Assembly: GCF_015706575.1 (NCBI RefSeq)
Contig: NW_024037074.1
Coordinates: 1,736,001-1,800,000, forward strand
Reading direction: 5' to 3'
Length of the DNA: 64,000 bases
Origin: Patiria miniata
Taxonomy: Eukaryota > Echinodermata > Asteroidea > Valvatida > Asterinidae
Below the pieces are notes generated by a model, which was not told where the DNA came from, made no database searches, and was given only the letters and a program-made list of their open reading frames with translations. Positions within the stretch are counted from its first letter, which is position 1, and each line of letters starts with the position of its first letter. Shown here piece after piece: positions 53,149 through 64,000 of this stretch. Position numbers and translations under genes: made by a program.

Positions 53149-56100
53149 TCTGCATTGTTTGGAGAAAAGTCAATTTTTGGCCGTATTTTGATAAAAATGT
53201 AAGGCATTTTTTTCAATTTTGACCAAAAAATGAAATTCTTGAAACTTGCTAGAAAGATGCCTGAGGGACACATTTGAAGACAGATTTGCTTTTCAAAAGA
53301 AAATATTGCTAAACAATTTTTTGGCCAAATTTGGATAAAAAAGCAAGGCTAACCCCTTGCATTTTTTTCATTTTTCACCAAAAAACGAAATTTCTTGTAA
53401 CTTGCTAGAAAGATGCCTTGGGGACTCTAGAACACATTTCAACTCCATTTGTAGAAAGATTGTTTTTCAAAAGAAAATATGGACGAAAATATGGGATAAA
53501 ATTAGTCACAAATCTTAATTTATTTCGCACAAAATCGATGGTTTTTCCCAAATCTTCCAAATATTGAGTGTTTGAGTATTGATTGATGCTCTTCTGACTT
53601 CGAAAGGAAGTTCTGCATTGTTTGGAGAAAAGTCAATTTTTGGCCAAATTTTGATAAAAAAGTAAGGCATTTTTTCCAATTTTTACCAGAAAACGAAATT
53701 TCTTGTCACTTTCTAAAAAGATGCCTTAGGGACTCTAGAACACATTCCAACTCCATATGTAGAAAGATTTGCTTTTCAAAAGAAAATATGGACGAAAAAA
53801 TGGTGTAAAATCAGTCAAAAATGTAAATTTATTTTTCACAAAATCGATGGTTTTTGCCTAAATCTTTCAAATATTGGATGTTTGGGTATTGATTGATGCT
53901 CCTCTCACTTCGAAAGGATGTTCTGCAAAGTTTGGAGAAAAGTCAATTTTTGGCCAAATTTGATAAAAAAGTAAGGCTAACCCCTTGCATTTTTTTCAAT
54001 TTTCACCCCAAAACGTAATTTCTTGTAACTTGCTAGAACGATGCCCAAGGGACCCTAGAACACATTCCAACTCCATTTATAGAAAGATTTGCTTTTCCAA
54101 ATAAAATATGGACGAAAATATGGTGTAAAATCAGTCAAAAATGTGAACTTATTTTTTTTTTTTCAAAATCGATGGTTTTGCCCAAATCTTCCAAATATTG
54201 GGTGTTTGAGTATTGATTGGTGCTTCTCTGACTTCTAAAGGATGTTCTGCAAAGTTTGGAGAAAAGTCAATTTTTGGCCAAATTTGATAAAAAAAGTAAG
54301 GCTAACCCCTTGCATTTTTTAAAATTTTCAGCAAAAAACGAAATTTCTTGTAACTTGCTAGAAAGATGCCAAAGGGACCCTAGAACACATTCCAACTCCA
54401 TTTCTAGAAAGATTTCCTTTTCAAAAGAAAATATGGACGAAAATATGGTGTAAAATAAGTCAAAAATGTGAATTAATTTTTCACAAAATCGATGGTTTTT
54501 GCCCAAATCTTCCAAATATTGGGTGTTTGAGTATTGATTGGTGCTCCTCTGACTTCGAAAGGATGTTCTGCATTGTTTGGAGAAAAGTCAATTTTTGGCC
54601 AAATTTGATAAAAAAGTAAGGCTAACCCCTTGCATTTTTTTCAATTTTCACCAAAAAACGAAATTTCTTGTAACTTGCTAGAAAGATGCACAAGGGACCC
54701 TAGAACACATTCCAACTCCATTTCTAGAAAGATTTCCTTTTCAAAAGAAAATATGCACGAAAATATGGTGTAAAATAAGTCAAAAATATGAATTTATTTT
54801 TCATAAAATCGATGGTTTTTGCCCAAATCTTCCAAATATTGGGTGTTTGAGTATTGATTAGTGCTCCTCTGACTTCGAAAGGATGTTCTGCAAAGTTTGG
54901 AGAAAAGTCAATTTTTGGCCAAATTTGATAAAAAAGTAAGGCATTTACATTTTTTTTCAATTTTCAGCAAAAAACGAAATTTCTTGTAACTTGCTAGAAA
55001 GATGCCCAAGGCACCCTAGAACACATTCCAACTCCATTTCTAGAAAGATTTCCTTTTCAAAAGAAAATATGGACGAAAATATGGTGTAAAATGAGTCAAA
55101 AACATGATTTTAAGTTTCACAAAATCGATGGTTTTTTGCCCAAATCTTCCAAATATTGGGTGTTTGAGTATTGATTGGTGCTCCTCTGACTTCGAAAGGA
55201 TGTTCTCTAAAGTTTGGAGAAAAGTCAATTTTTGGCCAAATTTGATAAAAAAGTAAGGCTAAACCCTTGCATTTTTTTTCAATTTTCACCAAAAAACGAA
55301 ATTTCTTTTAACTTGCTAGAAAGATGCACAAGGGACCCTAGAACACATTCCAACTCCATTTCTAGAAAGATTTCCTGTTCAAAAGAAAATATGGACGAAA
55401 ATATGGTGTAAAATAAGTCAAAAATGTGAATTAATTTTTCACAAAATCGATGGTTTTTGCCCAAATCTTCCAAATATTGGGTGTTTGAGTATTGATTGGT
55501 GCTCCTCTGACTTCGAAAGGATGTTCTGCATTGTTTGGAGAAAAGTCAATTTTTGGCCAAATTTGATAAAAAAGTAAAGTTATCCCTTGCATTTTTTTCA
55601 ATTTTCACCAAAAAACGAAATTTCTTGTAACTTGCTAGAAAGATGCCCAAGGAACCCTTACAACACATTCCCATTCCATTTCAAGATAGATTTGCTTTTC
55701 CAAAGAAAATATGGACGAAAATATGGGATAAAATTAGTCACAAATCTTAATTGATTTCGCACAAAATCGATGGTTTTTGCCCAAATCTTCCAAATATTGA
55801 GTGTTTGAGTATTGATTGATGCTCTTCTGACTTCGAAAGGAAGTTCTGCATTGTTTGGAGAAAAGTCAATTTTTGGCCAAATTTTGATAAAAAAGTAAGG
55901 CTAACCCCTTGCATTTTTTTCAATTTTCACCAAAAAACGAAATTTCTTGTAACTTGCTAGAAAGATGCCCAAGGGACCCTAGAACATATTCCAACTCCAT
56001 TTCTAGAAAGATTTCCTTTTCAAAAGAAAATATGGAAGAAAATATTGGTTCAAATAAGTCAAAAATGTTCATTTATTTTTTACAAAATCGATGGTTTTTG

Positions 56101-56164
56101 CCCAAATCTTCCAAATATTGGGTGTTTGAGTATTGATTGGTGCTCCTCTGACTTCGAAAAGATG
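53149..56164. repeat. Satellite edge, not in higher-order register
   Basis: The first two or three monomers are diverged and the first is truncated (monomer landmarks at 53149, then 53612, 53921, 54245). From 54245 on, monomers are regular at 317-324 bp, but the short type is absent and no repeating order is visible. Confidence 0.8.
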
Positions 56165-58655
56165 TTCTGCATTGTTTGGAGAAAAGTTCAATTTTGAGCA
56201 AAAACGAAATTTCTTGTAACTTGCTAGAAAGATGCCCAAGGGACCCTAAAACACATTCCAACTCCATTTCTAGAAATATTTCCTTTTCAAAAGAAAATAT
56301 GGACGAAAATATGGTGTAAAATAAGTCAAAAATATCAAATTATTTTTCACAAAATCGATGGTTTTTGCCCAAATCTTCCAAATATTGGGTGTTTGAGTAT
56401 TGATTGGTGCTCCTCTGACTTCGAAAGGATGTTCTGCATTGTTTGGAGAAAAGTCAATTTTTGGCCAAATTTGATAAAAAAGTAAGGCTAACCCCTTGCA
56501 TTTTTTTCAATTTTCACCAAAAAACGAAATTTCTTGTAACTTGCTAGAAAGATGCACAAGGGACGCTAGAACACATTCCAACTCCATTTCTAGAAAGATT
56601 TCCTTTTCAAAAGAAAATATGGACGAAAATATGGTGTAAAATAAGTCAAAAATATGAATTTATTTTTCATAAAATCGATGGTTTTTGCCCAAATCTTCCA
56701 AATATTGGGTGTTTGAGTATTGATTAGTGCTCCTCTGACTTCGAAAGGATGTTCTGCAAAGTTTGGAGAAAAGTCAATTTTTGGCCAAATTTGATAAAAA
56801 AGTAAGGCATTTACATTTTTTTTCAATTTTCAGCAAAAAACGAAATTTCTTTTAACTTGCTAGAAAGATGCCCAAGGCACCCTAGAACACATTCCAACTC
56901 CATTTCTAGAAAGATTTCCTTTTCAAAAGAAAATATGGACGAAAATATGGTGTAAAATGAGTCAAAAACATGATTTTAAGTTTCACAAAATCGATGGTTT
57001 TTGCCCAAATCTTCCAAATATTGGGTGTTTGAGTATTGATTGGTGCTCCTCTGACTTCGAAAGGATGTTCTCCAAAGTTTGGAGAAAAGTCAATTTTTGG
57101 CCAAATTTGATAAAAAAGTAAGGCCCTTGCATTTTTTGGCCAAATTTGATAAAAAAGTAAGGCCCTTGCATTTTTTTTCAATTTTCACCAAAAAACGAAA
57201 TTTCTTTTAACTTGCTAGAAAGATGCACAAGGGACCCTAGAACACATTCCAACTCCATTTCCAGAAAGATTTCCTTTTCCAAAGAAAATATGGACGAAAA
57301 TATGGTGTAAAATAAGTCTAAAATATGAATTTATTTTTCACAAAATCGATGGTTTTTGCCCAAATCTTCCAAATATTGGGTGTTTGAGTATTGATTGGTG
57401 CTCCTCTGACTTCGAAAAGATGTTCTGCATTGTTTGGAGAAAAGTTCAATTTTTAGCAAAAACGAAATTTCTTGTAACTTGCTAGAAAGATGCCCAAGGG
57501 ACCCTAAAACACATTCCAACTCCATTTCTAGAAATATTTCCTTTTCAAAAGAAAATATGGACGAAAATATGGTGTAAAATAAGTCAAAAATATTAATTTA
57601 TTTTTCACAAAATCGATGGTTTTTGCCCAAATCTTCCAAATATTGGGTGTTTGAGTATTGATTGGTGCTCCTCTGACTTCGAAAGGATGTTCTGCATTGT
57701 TTGGAGAAAAGTCAATTTTTGGCCAAATTTGATAAAAAAAGTAAGGCTAACCCCTTGCATTTTTTTCAATTTTCACCAAAAAACGAAATTTCTTGTAAAT
57801 TGCTAGAAAGATGCCCAAGGGACCCTAGAACACATTCCAACTCCATTTCCAGAAAGATTTCCTTTTCCAAAGAAAATATGGACGAAAATATGGTGTAAAA
57901 TAAGTCTAAAATATGAATTTATTTTTCACAAAATCGATGGTTTTTGCCCAAATCTTCCAAATATTGGGTGTTTGAGTATGGATTGGTGCTCCTCTGACTT
58001 CGAAAAGATGTTCTGCATTGTTTGGAGAAAAGTCAATTTTTGGCCAAATTTGATAAAAAAGTAAGGCTAATAACCCCTTGCATTGTTTTCAATTTTCACC
58101 AAAAAACGAAATTTCTTGTAACTTGCTAGAAAGATGCCCAAGGGACCCTAGAACACATTCCAACTCCATTTCCAGAAAGATTTCCTTTTCCAAAGAAAAT
58201 ATGGACGAAAATATGGTGTAAAATAAGTCTAAAATATGAATTTATTTTTCATAAAATCGATGGTTTTTGCCCAAATCTTCCAAATATTGGGTGTTTGAGT
58301 ATTGATTGGTGCTCCTCTGACTTCGAAAGGATGTTCTGCATTGTTTGGAGAAAAGTCAATTTTTGGCCAAATTTTGATAAAAAAGTAAGGCTAACCCCTT
58401 GCATTTTTTTTCAAATTTCACCAAAAAACGAAATTTCTTGTAACTTGCTAGAAAGATGCCCAAGGGACCCTAGAACATATTCCAACTCCATTTCTAGAAA
58501 GATTTCCTTTTCAAAAGAAAATATGGAAGAAAATATTGGTTCAAATAAGTCAAAAATGTTCATTTATTTTTCACAAAATCGATGGTTTTTGCCCAAATCT
58601 TCCAAATATTGGGTGTTTGAGTATTGATTGGTGCTCCTCTGACTTCGAAAAGATG
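56165..58655. repeat. Higher-order repeat copy 1 (8 monomers, 2491 bp)
   Basis: Monomer starts: 56165 (short type A), 56432 (B), 56752 (C), 57068 (D), 57423 (A), 57690 (E), 58011 (F), 58334 (G). The D monomer is 355 bp because a stretch of about 35 bp (GGCCAAATTTGATAAAAAAG onward) is doubled. Confidence 0.85.
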
Positions 58656-61111
58656 TTCTGCATTGTTTTGAGAAAAGTTCAATTTTTAGCAAAAACGAAA
58701 TTTCTTGTAACTTGCTTGAAAGATGCCCAAGGGACCCTAAAACACATTCCAACTCCATTTCTAGAAATATTTCCTTTTCAAAAGAAAATATGGACGAAAA
58801 TATGGTGTAAAATAAGTCAAAAATATCAATTTATTTTTCACAAAATCGATGGTTTTTGCCCAAATCTTCCAAATATTGGGTGTTTGAGTATTGATTGGTG
58901 CTCCTCTGACTTCGAAAGGATGTTCTGCATTGTTTGGAGAAAAGTCAATTTTTGGCCAAATTTGATAAAAAAGTAAGGCTAACCCCTTGCATTTTTTTCA
59001 ATTTTCACCAAAAAACGAAATTTCTTGTAACTTGCTAGAAAGATGCACAAGGGACCCTAGAACACATTCCAACTCCATTTCTAGAAAGATTTCCTTTTCA
59101 AAAGAAAATATGGACGAAAATATGGTGTAAAATAAGTCAAAAATATGAATTTATTTTTCATAAAATCGATGGTTTTTGCCCAAATCTTCCAAATATTGGG
59201 TGTTTGAGCATTGATTAGTGCTCCTCTGATTTCGAAAGGATGTTCTGCAAAGTTTGGAGAAAAGTCAATTTTTGTACAAATTTGATAAAAAAGTAAGGCA
59301 TTTACATTTTTTTTCAATTGTCAGCAAAAAACAAAATTTCTTTTAACTTGCTAGAAAGATGCCCAAGGCACCCTAGAACACATTCCAACTCCATTTGTAG
59401 AAAGATTTCCTTTTCAAAAGAAAATATGGACGAAAATATGGTGTAATATGAGTCAAAAACATGATTTTAAGTTTCACAAAATCGATGGTTTTTGCCCAAA
59501 TCTTCCAAATATTGGGTGTTTGAGTATTGATTGGTGCTCCTCTGACTTCGAAAGGATGTTCTCCAAAGTTTGGAGAAAAGTCAATTTTTGGCCAAATTTG
59601 ATAAAAAAGTAAGGCTAAACCCTTGCATTTTTTTTCAATTTTCACCTAAAAACGAAATTTCTTTTAACTTGCTAGAAAGATGCACAAGGGACCCTAGAAC
59701 ACATTCCAACTCCATTTCCAGAAAGATTTCCTTTTCCAAAGAAAATATGGACGAAAATATGGTGTAAAATAAGTCTAAAATGTTAAATTATTTTTCACAA
59801 AATCGATGGTTTTTGCCCAAATCTTCCAAATATTGGGTGTTTGAGTATTGATTGGTGCTCCTCTGACTTCGAAAAGATGTTCTGCATTGTTTGGAGAAAA
59901 GTTCAATTTTTAGCAAAAACGAAATTTCTTGTAACTTGCTAGAAAGATGCCCAAGGGACCCTAAAACACATTCCAACTCCCTTTCTAGAAATATTTCGTT
60001 TTCAAAAGAAAATATGGACGAAAATATGGTGTAAAATAAGTCAAAAATATCAATTTATTTTTCACAAAATCGATGGTTTTTGCCCAAATCTTCCAAATAT
60101 TGGGTGTTTGAGTATTGATTGGTGCTCCTCTGACTTCGAAAGGATGTTCTGCATTGTTTGGAGAAAAGTCATTTTTTGGCCAAATTTGATAAAAAAAGTA
60201 AGGCTAACCCCTTGCATTTTTTTCAATTTTCACCAAAAAACTAAATTTCTTGTAAATTGCTAGAAAGATGCCCAAGGGACCCTAGAACACATTCCAACTC
60301 CATTTCCAGAAAGATTTCCTTTTCCAAAGAAAATATGGACGAAAATATGGTGTAAAATAAGTCTAAAATATGAATTTATTTTTCACAAAATCGATGGTTT
60401 TTGCCCAAATCTTCCAAATATTGGGTGTTTGAGTATGGATTGGTGCTCCTCTGACTTCGAAAAGATGTTCTGCATTGTTTGGAGAAAAGTCAATTTTTGG
60501 CCAAATTTGATAAAAAAGTAAGGCTAATAACCCCTTGCATTTTTTTCAATTTTCACCAAAAAACGAAATTTCTTGTAACTTGCTAGAAAGATGCCCAAGG
60601 GACCCTAGAACACATTACAACTCCATTTCCAGAAAGATTTCCTTTTCCAAAGAAAATATGGACGAAAATATGGTGTAAAATAAGTCTAAAATATGAATTT
60701 ATTTTTCATAAAATCGATGGTTTTTGCCCAAATCTTCCAAATATTGGGTGTTTGAGTATTGATTGGTGCTCCTCTGACTTCGAAAGGATGTTCTGCATTG
60801 TTTGGAGAAAAGTCAATTTTTGGCCAAATTTTGATAAAAAAGTAAGGCTAACCCCTTGCATTTTTTTCAAATTTCACCAAAAAACGAAATTTCTTGTAAC
60901 TTGCTAGAAAGATGCCCAAGGGACCCTAGAACATATTCCAACTCCATTTCTAGAAAGATTTCCTTTTCAAAAGAAAATATGGAAGAAAATATTGGTTCAA
61001 ATAAGTCAAAAATGTTCATTTATTTTTCACAAAATCGATGGTTTTTGCCCAAATCTTCCAAATATTGGGTGTTTGAGTATTGATTGGTGCTCCTCTGACT
61101 TCGAAAAGATG
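58656..61111. repeat. Higher-order repeat copy 2 (8 monomers, 2456 bp)
   Basis: Starts: 58656 (A), 58923 (B), 59243 (C), 59559 (D), 59880 (A), 60147 (E), 60468 (F), 60791 (G). The order and type-specific variants match copy 1, for example GTAAGGCATTTACATT in C, TTCTCCAAAG in D, GGCTAATAACCCC in F and AATATTGGTTCAAATAAG in G. Confidence 0.85.
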
Positions 61112-64000
61112 TTCTGCATTGTTTTGAGAAAAGTTCAATTTTTAGCAAAAACGAAATTTCTTGTAACTTGCTAGAAAGATGCCCAAGGGACCCTAAAACA
61201 CATTCCAACTCCATTTCTAGAAATATTTTCTTTTCAAAAGAAAATATGGACGAAAATATGGTGTAAAATAAGTCAAAAATATCAATTTATTTTTCACAAA
61301 ATCGATGTTTTTTGCCCAAATCTTCCAAATATTGGGTGTTTGAGTATTGATTGGTGCTCCTCTGACTTCGAAAGGATGTTCTGCATTGTTTGGAGAAAAG
61401 TCAATTTTTGGCCAAATTTGATAAAAAAGTAAGGCTAACCCCTTGCATTTTTTTCAATTTTCACCAAAAAACGAAATTTCTTGTAACTTGCTAGAAAGAT
61501 GCACAAGGGACCCTAGAACACATTCCAACTCCATTTCTAGAAAGATTTCCTTTTCAAAAGAAAATATGGACGAAAATATGGTGTAAAATAAGTCAAAAAT
61601 ATGAATTTATTTTTCATAAAATCGATGGTTTTTGCCCAAATCTTCCAAATATTGGGTGTTTGAGTATTGATTAGTGCTCCTCTGATTTCGAAAGGATGTT
61701 CTGCAAAGTTTGGAGAAAAGTCAATTTTTGGCCAAATTTGATAAAACAGTAAGGCATTTACATTTTTTTTCAATTTCAGCAAAAAACGAAATTTCTTTTA
61801 ACTTGCTAGAAAGATGCCCAAGGCACCCTAGAACACATTCCAACTCCATTTGTAGAAAGATTTCCTTTTCAAAAGAAAATATGGACGAAAATATGGTGTA
61901 AAATGAGTCAAAAACATGATTTTAAGTTTCACAAAACCGATGGTTTTTGCCCAAATCTTCCAAATATTGGGTGTTTGAGTATTGATTGGTGCTCCTCTGA
62001 CTTCGAAAGGATGTTCTCCAAAGTTTGGAGAAAAGTCAATTTTTGGCCAAATTTGATAAAAAAGTAAGGCTAAACCCTTGCATTTTTTTTCAATTTTCAC
62101 CAAAAAACGAAATTTCTTTTAACTTGCTAGAAAGATGCACAAGGGACCCTAGAACACATTCCAACTCCATTTCCAGAAAGATTTCCTTTTCCAAAGAAAA
62201 TATGGACGAAAATATGGTGTAAAATAAGTCTAAAATGTTAAATTATTTTTCACAAAATCGATGGTTTTTGCCCAAATCTTCCAAATATTGGGTGTTTGAG
62301 TATTGATTGGTGCTCCTCTGACTTCGAAAAGATGTTCTGCATTGTTTGGAGAAAAGTTCAATTTTTAGCAAAAACGAAATTTCTTGTAACTTGCTAGAAA
62401 GATGCCCAAGGGACCCTAAAACACATTCCAACTCCATTTCTAGAAATATTTCCTTTTCAAAAGAAAATATGGACGAAAATATGGTGTAAAATCAGTCAAA
62501 AATATGAATTTATTTTTCACAAAATCGATGGTTTTTGCCCAAATCTTCCAAATATTGGGTGTTTGAGTATTGATTGGTGCTCCTCTGACTTCGAAAGGAT
62601 GTTCTGCATTGTTTGGAGAAAAGTCAATTTTTGGCCAAATTTGATAAAAAAAGTAAGGCTAACCCCTTGCATTTTTTTCAATTTTCACCAAAAAACTAAA
62701 TTTCTTGTAAATTGCTAGAAAGATGCCCAAGGGACCCTAGAACACATTCCAACTCCATTTCCAGAAAGATTTCCTTTTCCAAAGAAAATATGGACGAAAA
62801 TATGGTGTAAAATAAGTCTAAAATATGAATTTATTTTTCACAAAATCGATGGTTTTTGCCCAAATCTTCCAAATATTGGGTGTTTGAGTATTGATTGGTG
62901 CTCCTCTGACTTCGAAAAGATGTTCTGCATTGTTTGGAGAAAAGTCAATTTTTGGCCAAATTTGATAAAAAAAGTAAGGCTAACCCCTTGCATTTTTTTC
63001 AATTTTCACCAAAAAACGAAATTTCTTGTAAATTGCTAGAAAGATGCCCAAAGGACCCTAGAACACATTCCAACTCCATTTCCAGAAAGATTTCCTTTTC
63101 CAAAGAAAATATGGACGAAAATATGGTGTAAAATAAGTCTAAAATATGAATTTATTTTTCACAAAATCGATGGTTTTTGCCCAAATCTTCCAAATATTGG
63201 GTGTTTGAGTATGGATTGGTGCTCCTCTGACTTCGAAAAGATGTGCTGCATTGTTTGGAGAAAAGTCAATTTTTGGCCAAATTTGATAAAAAAGTAAGGC
63301 TAATAACCCCTTGCATTGTTTTCAATTTTCACCAAAAAACGAAATTTCTTGTAACTTGCTAGAAAGATGCCCAAGGGACCCTAGAACACATTCCAACTCC
63401 ATTTCCAGAAAGATTTCCTTTTCCAAAGAAAATATGGACGAAAATATGGTGTAAAATAAGTCTAAAATATGAATTTATTTTTCATAAAATCGATGGTTTT
63501 TGCCCAAATCTTCCAAATATTGGGTGTTTGAGCATTGATTAGTGCTCCTCTGATTTCGAAAGGATGTTCTGCAAAGTTTGGAGAAAAGTCAATTTTTGTA
63601 CAAATTTGATAAAAAAGTAAGGCATTTACATTTTTTTTCAATTGTCAGCAAAAAACGAAATTTCTTTTAACTTGCTAGAAAGATGCCCAAGGCACCCTAG
63701 AACACATTCCAACTCCATTTGTAGAAAGATTTCCTTTTCAAAAGAAAATATGGACGAAAATATGGTGTAATATGAGTCAAAAACATGATTTTAAGTTTCA
63801 CAAAATCGATGGTTTTTGCCCAAATCTTCCAAATATTGGGTGTTTGAGTATTGATTGGTGCTCCTCTGACTTCGAAAGGATGTTCTCCAAAGTTTGGAGA
63901 AAAGTCAATTTTTGGCCAAATTTGATAAAAAAGTAAGGCTAAACCCTTGCATTTTTTTTCAATTTTCACCTAAAAACGAAATTTCTTTTAACTTGCTAGA
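61112..64000. repeat. Higher-order repeat copy 3, altered and cut by window end
   Basis: Starts: 61112 (A), 61379 (B), 61699 (C), 62014 (D), 62335 (A), 62602 (E), 62923 (E-like), 63244 (F), 63567 (C), 63883 (D, incomplete). An extra E-like unit is present and F is followed by C rather than G, so the order has been changed here. Confidence 0.8.

Larger units (their letters stand above)
53149..64000. repeat. Satellite DNA array, about 267/320-bp monomers
   Basis: Some 35 head-to-tail monomers, each marked by a TTCTGCA or TTCTCCA near GTTTGGAGAAAAGT, then AACTTGCTAGAAAGATG, GGACGAAAATATGGTGTAAA and ATCGATGGTTTTTGCCCAAA. Full monomers are 315-324 bp; a recurrent short type is 267 bp. The array continues past the window. 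Open frames inside it repeat with the monomer and are not genes. I saw no clear CENP-B-box match. Confidence 0.97.

Noticed and set aside
53149-64000. Dozens of 60-146 codon open frames in both directions through the satellite
   Set aside because: They recur with the monomer, share the same stops, and encode low-complexity Lys/Phe/Ile-rich strings. They are by-products of the repeat, not a gene family.
53149-64000. CENP-B box in the satellite
   Set aside because: CTTCGAAAGGATGTTC has a TTCG core but lacks the CGGG half, so I do not call it.

Overview
The window is animal nuclear DNA: genes are split by GT-AG introns of about 0.1 to 4 kb, coding density is low, and short inverted-repeat DNA transposons (MITEs) are abundant. 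The three genes have clear vertebrate counterparts, and CYP46A1-like genes are best known from deuterostomes. Together with the MITE load this suggests a marine invertebrate deuterostome such as an echinoderm, hemichordate or cephalochordate. The species cannot be fixed from sequence alone. No bacterial, organellar or autonomous transposon gene was found.

Layout: (1) 1-1750, repeat-bearing upstream DNA. (2) 1869-13367, plus strand: AHSA1 (Aha1), activator of Hsp90 ATPase, 10 coding exons, 348 residues, with a canonical heat-shock element about 105 bp before the ATG. (3) 13368-17220, a convergent intergenic island made largely of palindromic elements. (4) 17221-21841, minus strand: a DMAC2 (ATP5SL)-like mitochondrial complex I assembly factor, 4 coding exons, 285 residues. 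(5) 21842-26646, a divergent intergenic region with tandem repeats and long poly-G/poly-C runs. (6) 26647-48265, plus strand: a complete cytochrome P450 related to CYP46A1 (cholesterol 24-hydroxylase), 13 coding exons, 516 residues, carrying many MITEs, two placed almost on splice donors. (7) 48266-53148, repeats and unrecognised sequence. (8) 53149 to the window end, a satellite array of roughly 267-bp and 320-bp monomers that settles into an 8-monomer higher-order repeat of about 2.46 kb.

All exon joins of the three genes were checked by hand: phases agree at every junction and no reading frame is broken. The genes work in separate processes (Hsp90 chaperoning, respiratory complex I assembly, sterol oxidation). 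Nothing suggests joint function beyond physical linkage.

The most notable structures are the higher-order satellite with a disordered edge; exon 9 of the P450 gene bracketed by two inverted copies of one MITE, the second contributing the sixth base of the splice donor; a very recent 819-bp element 11 bp past the exon 3 donor; an AHSA1 3' UTR that begins within a giant foldback element; and an element whose inverted arms are minisatellites.
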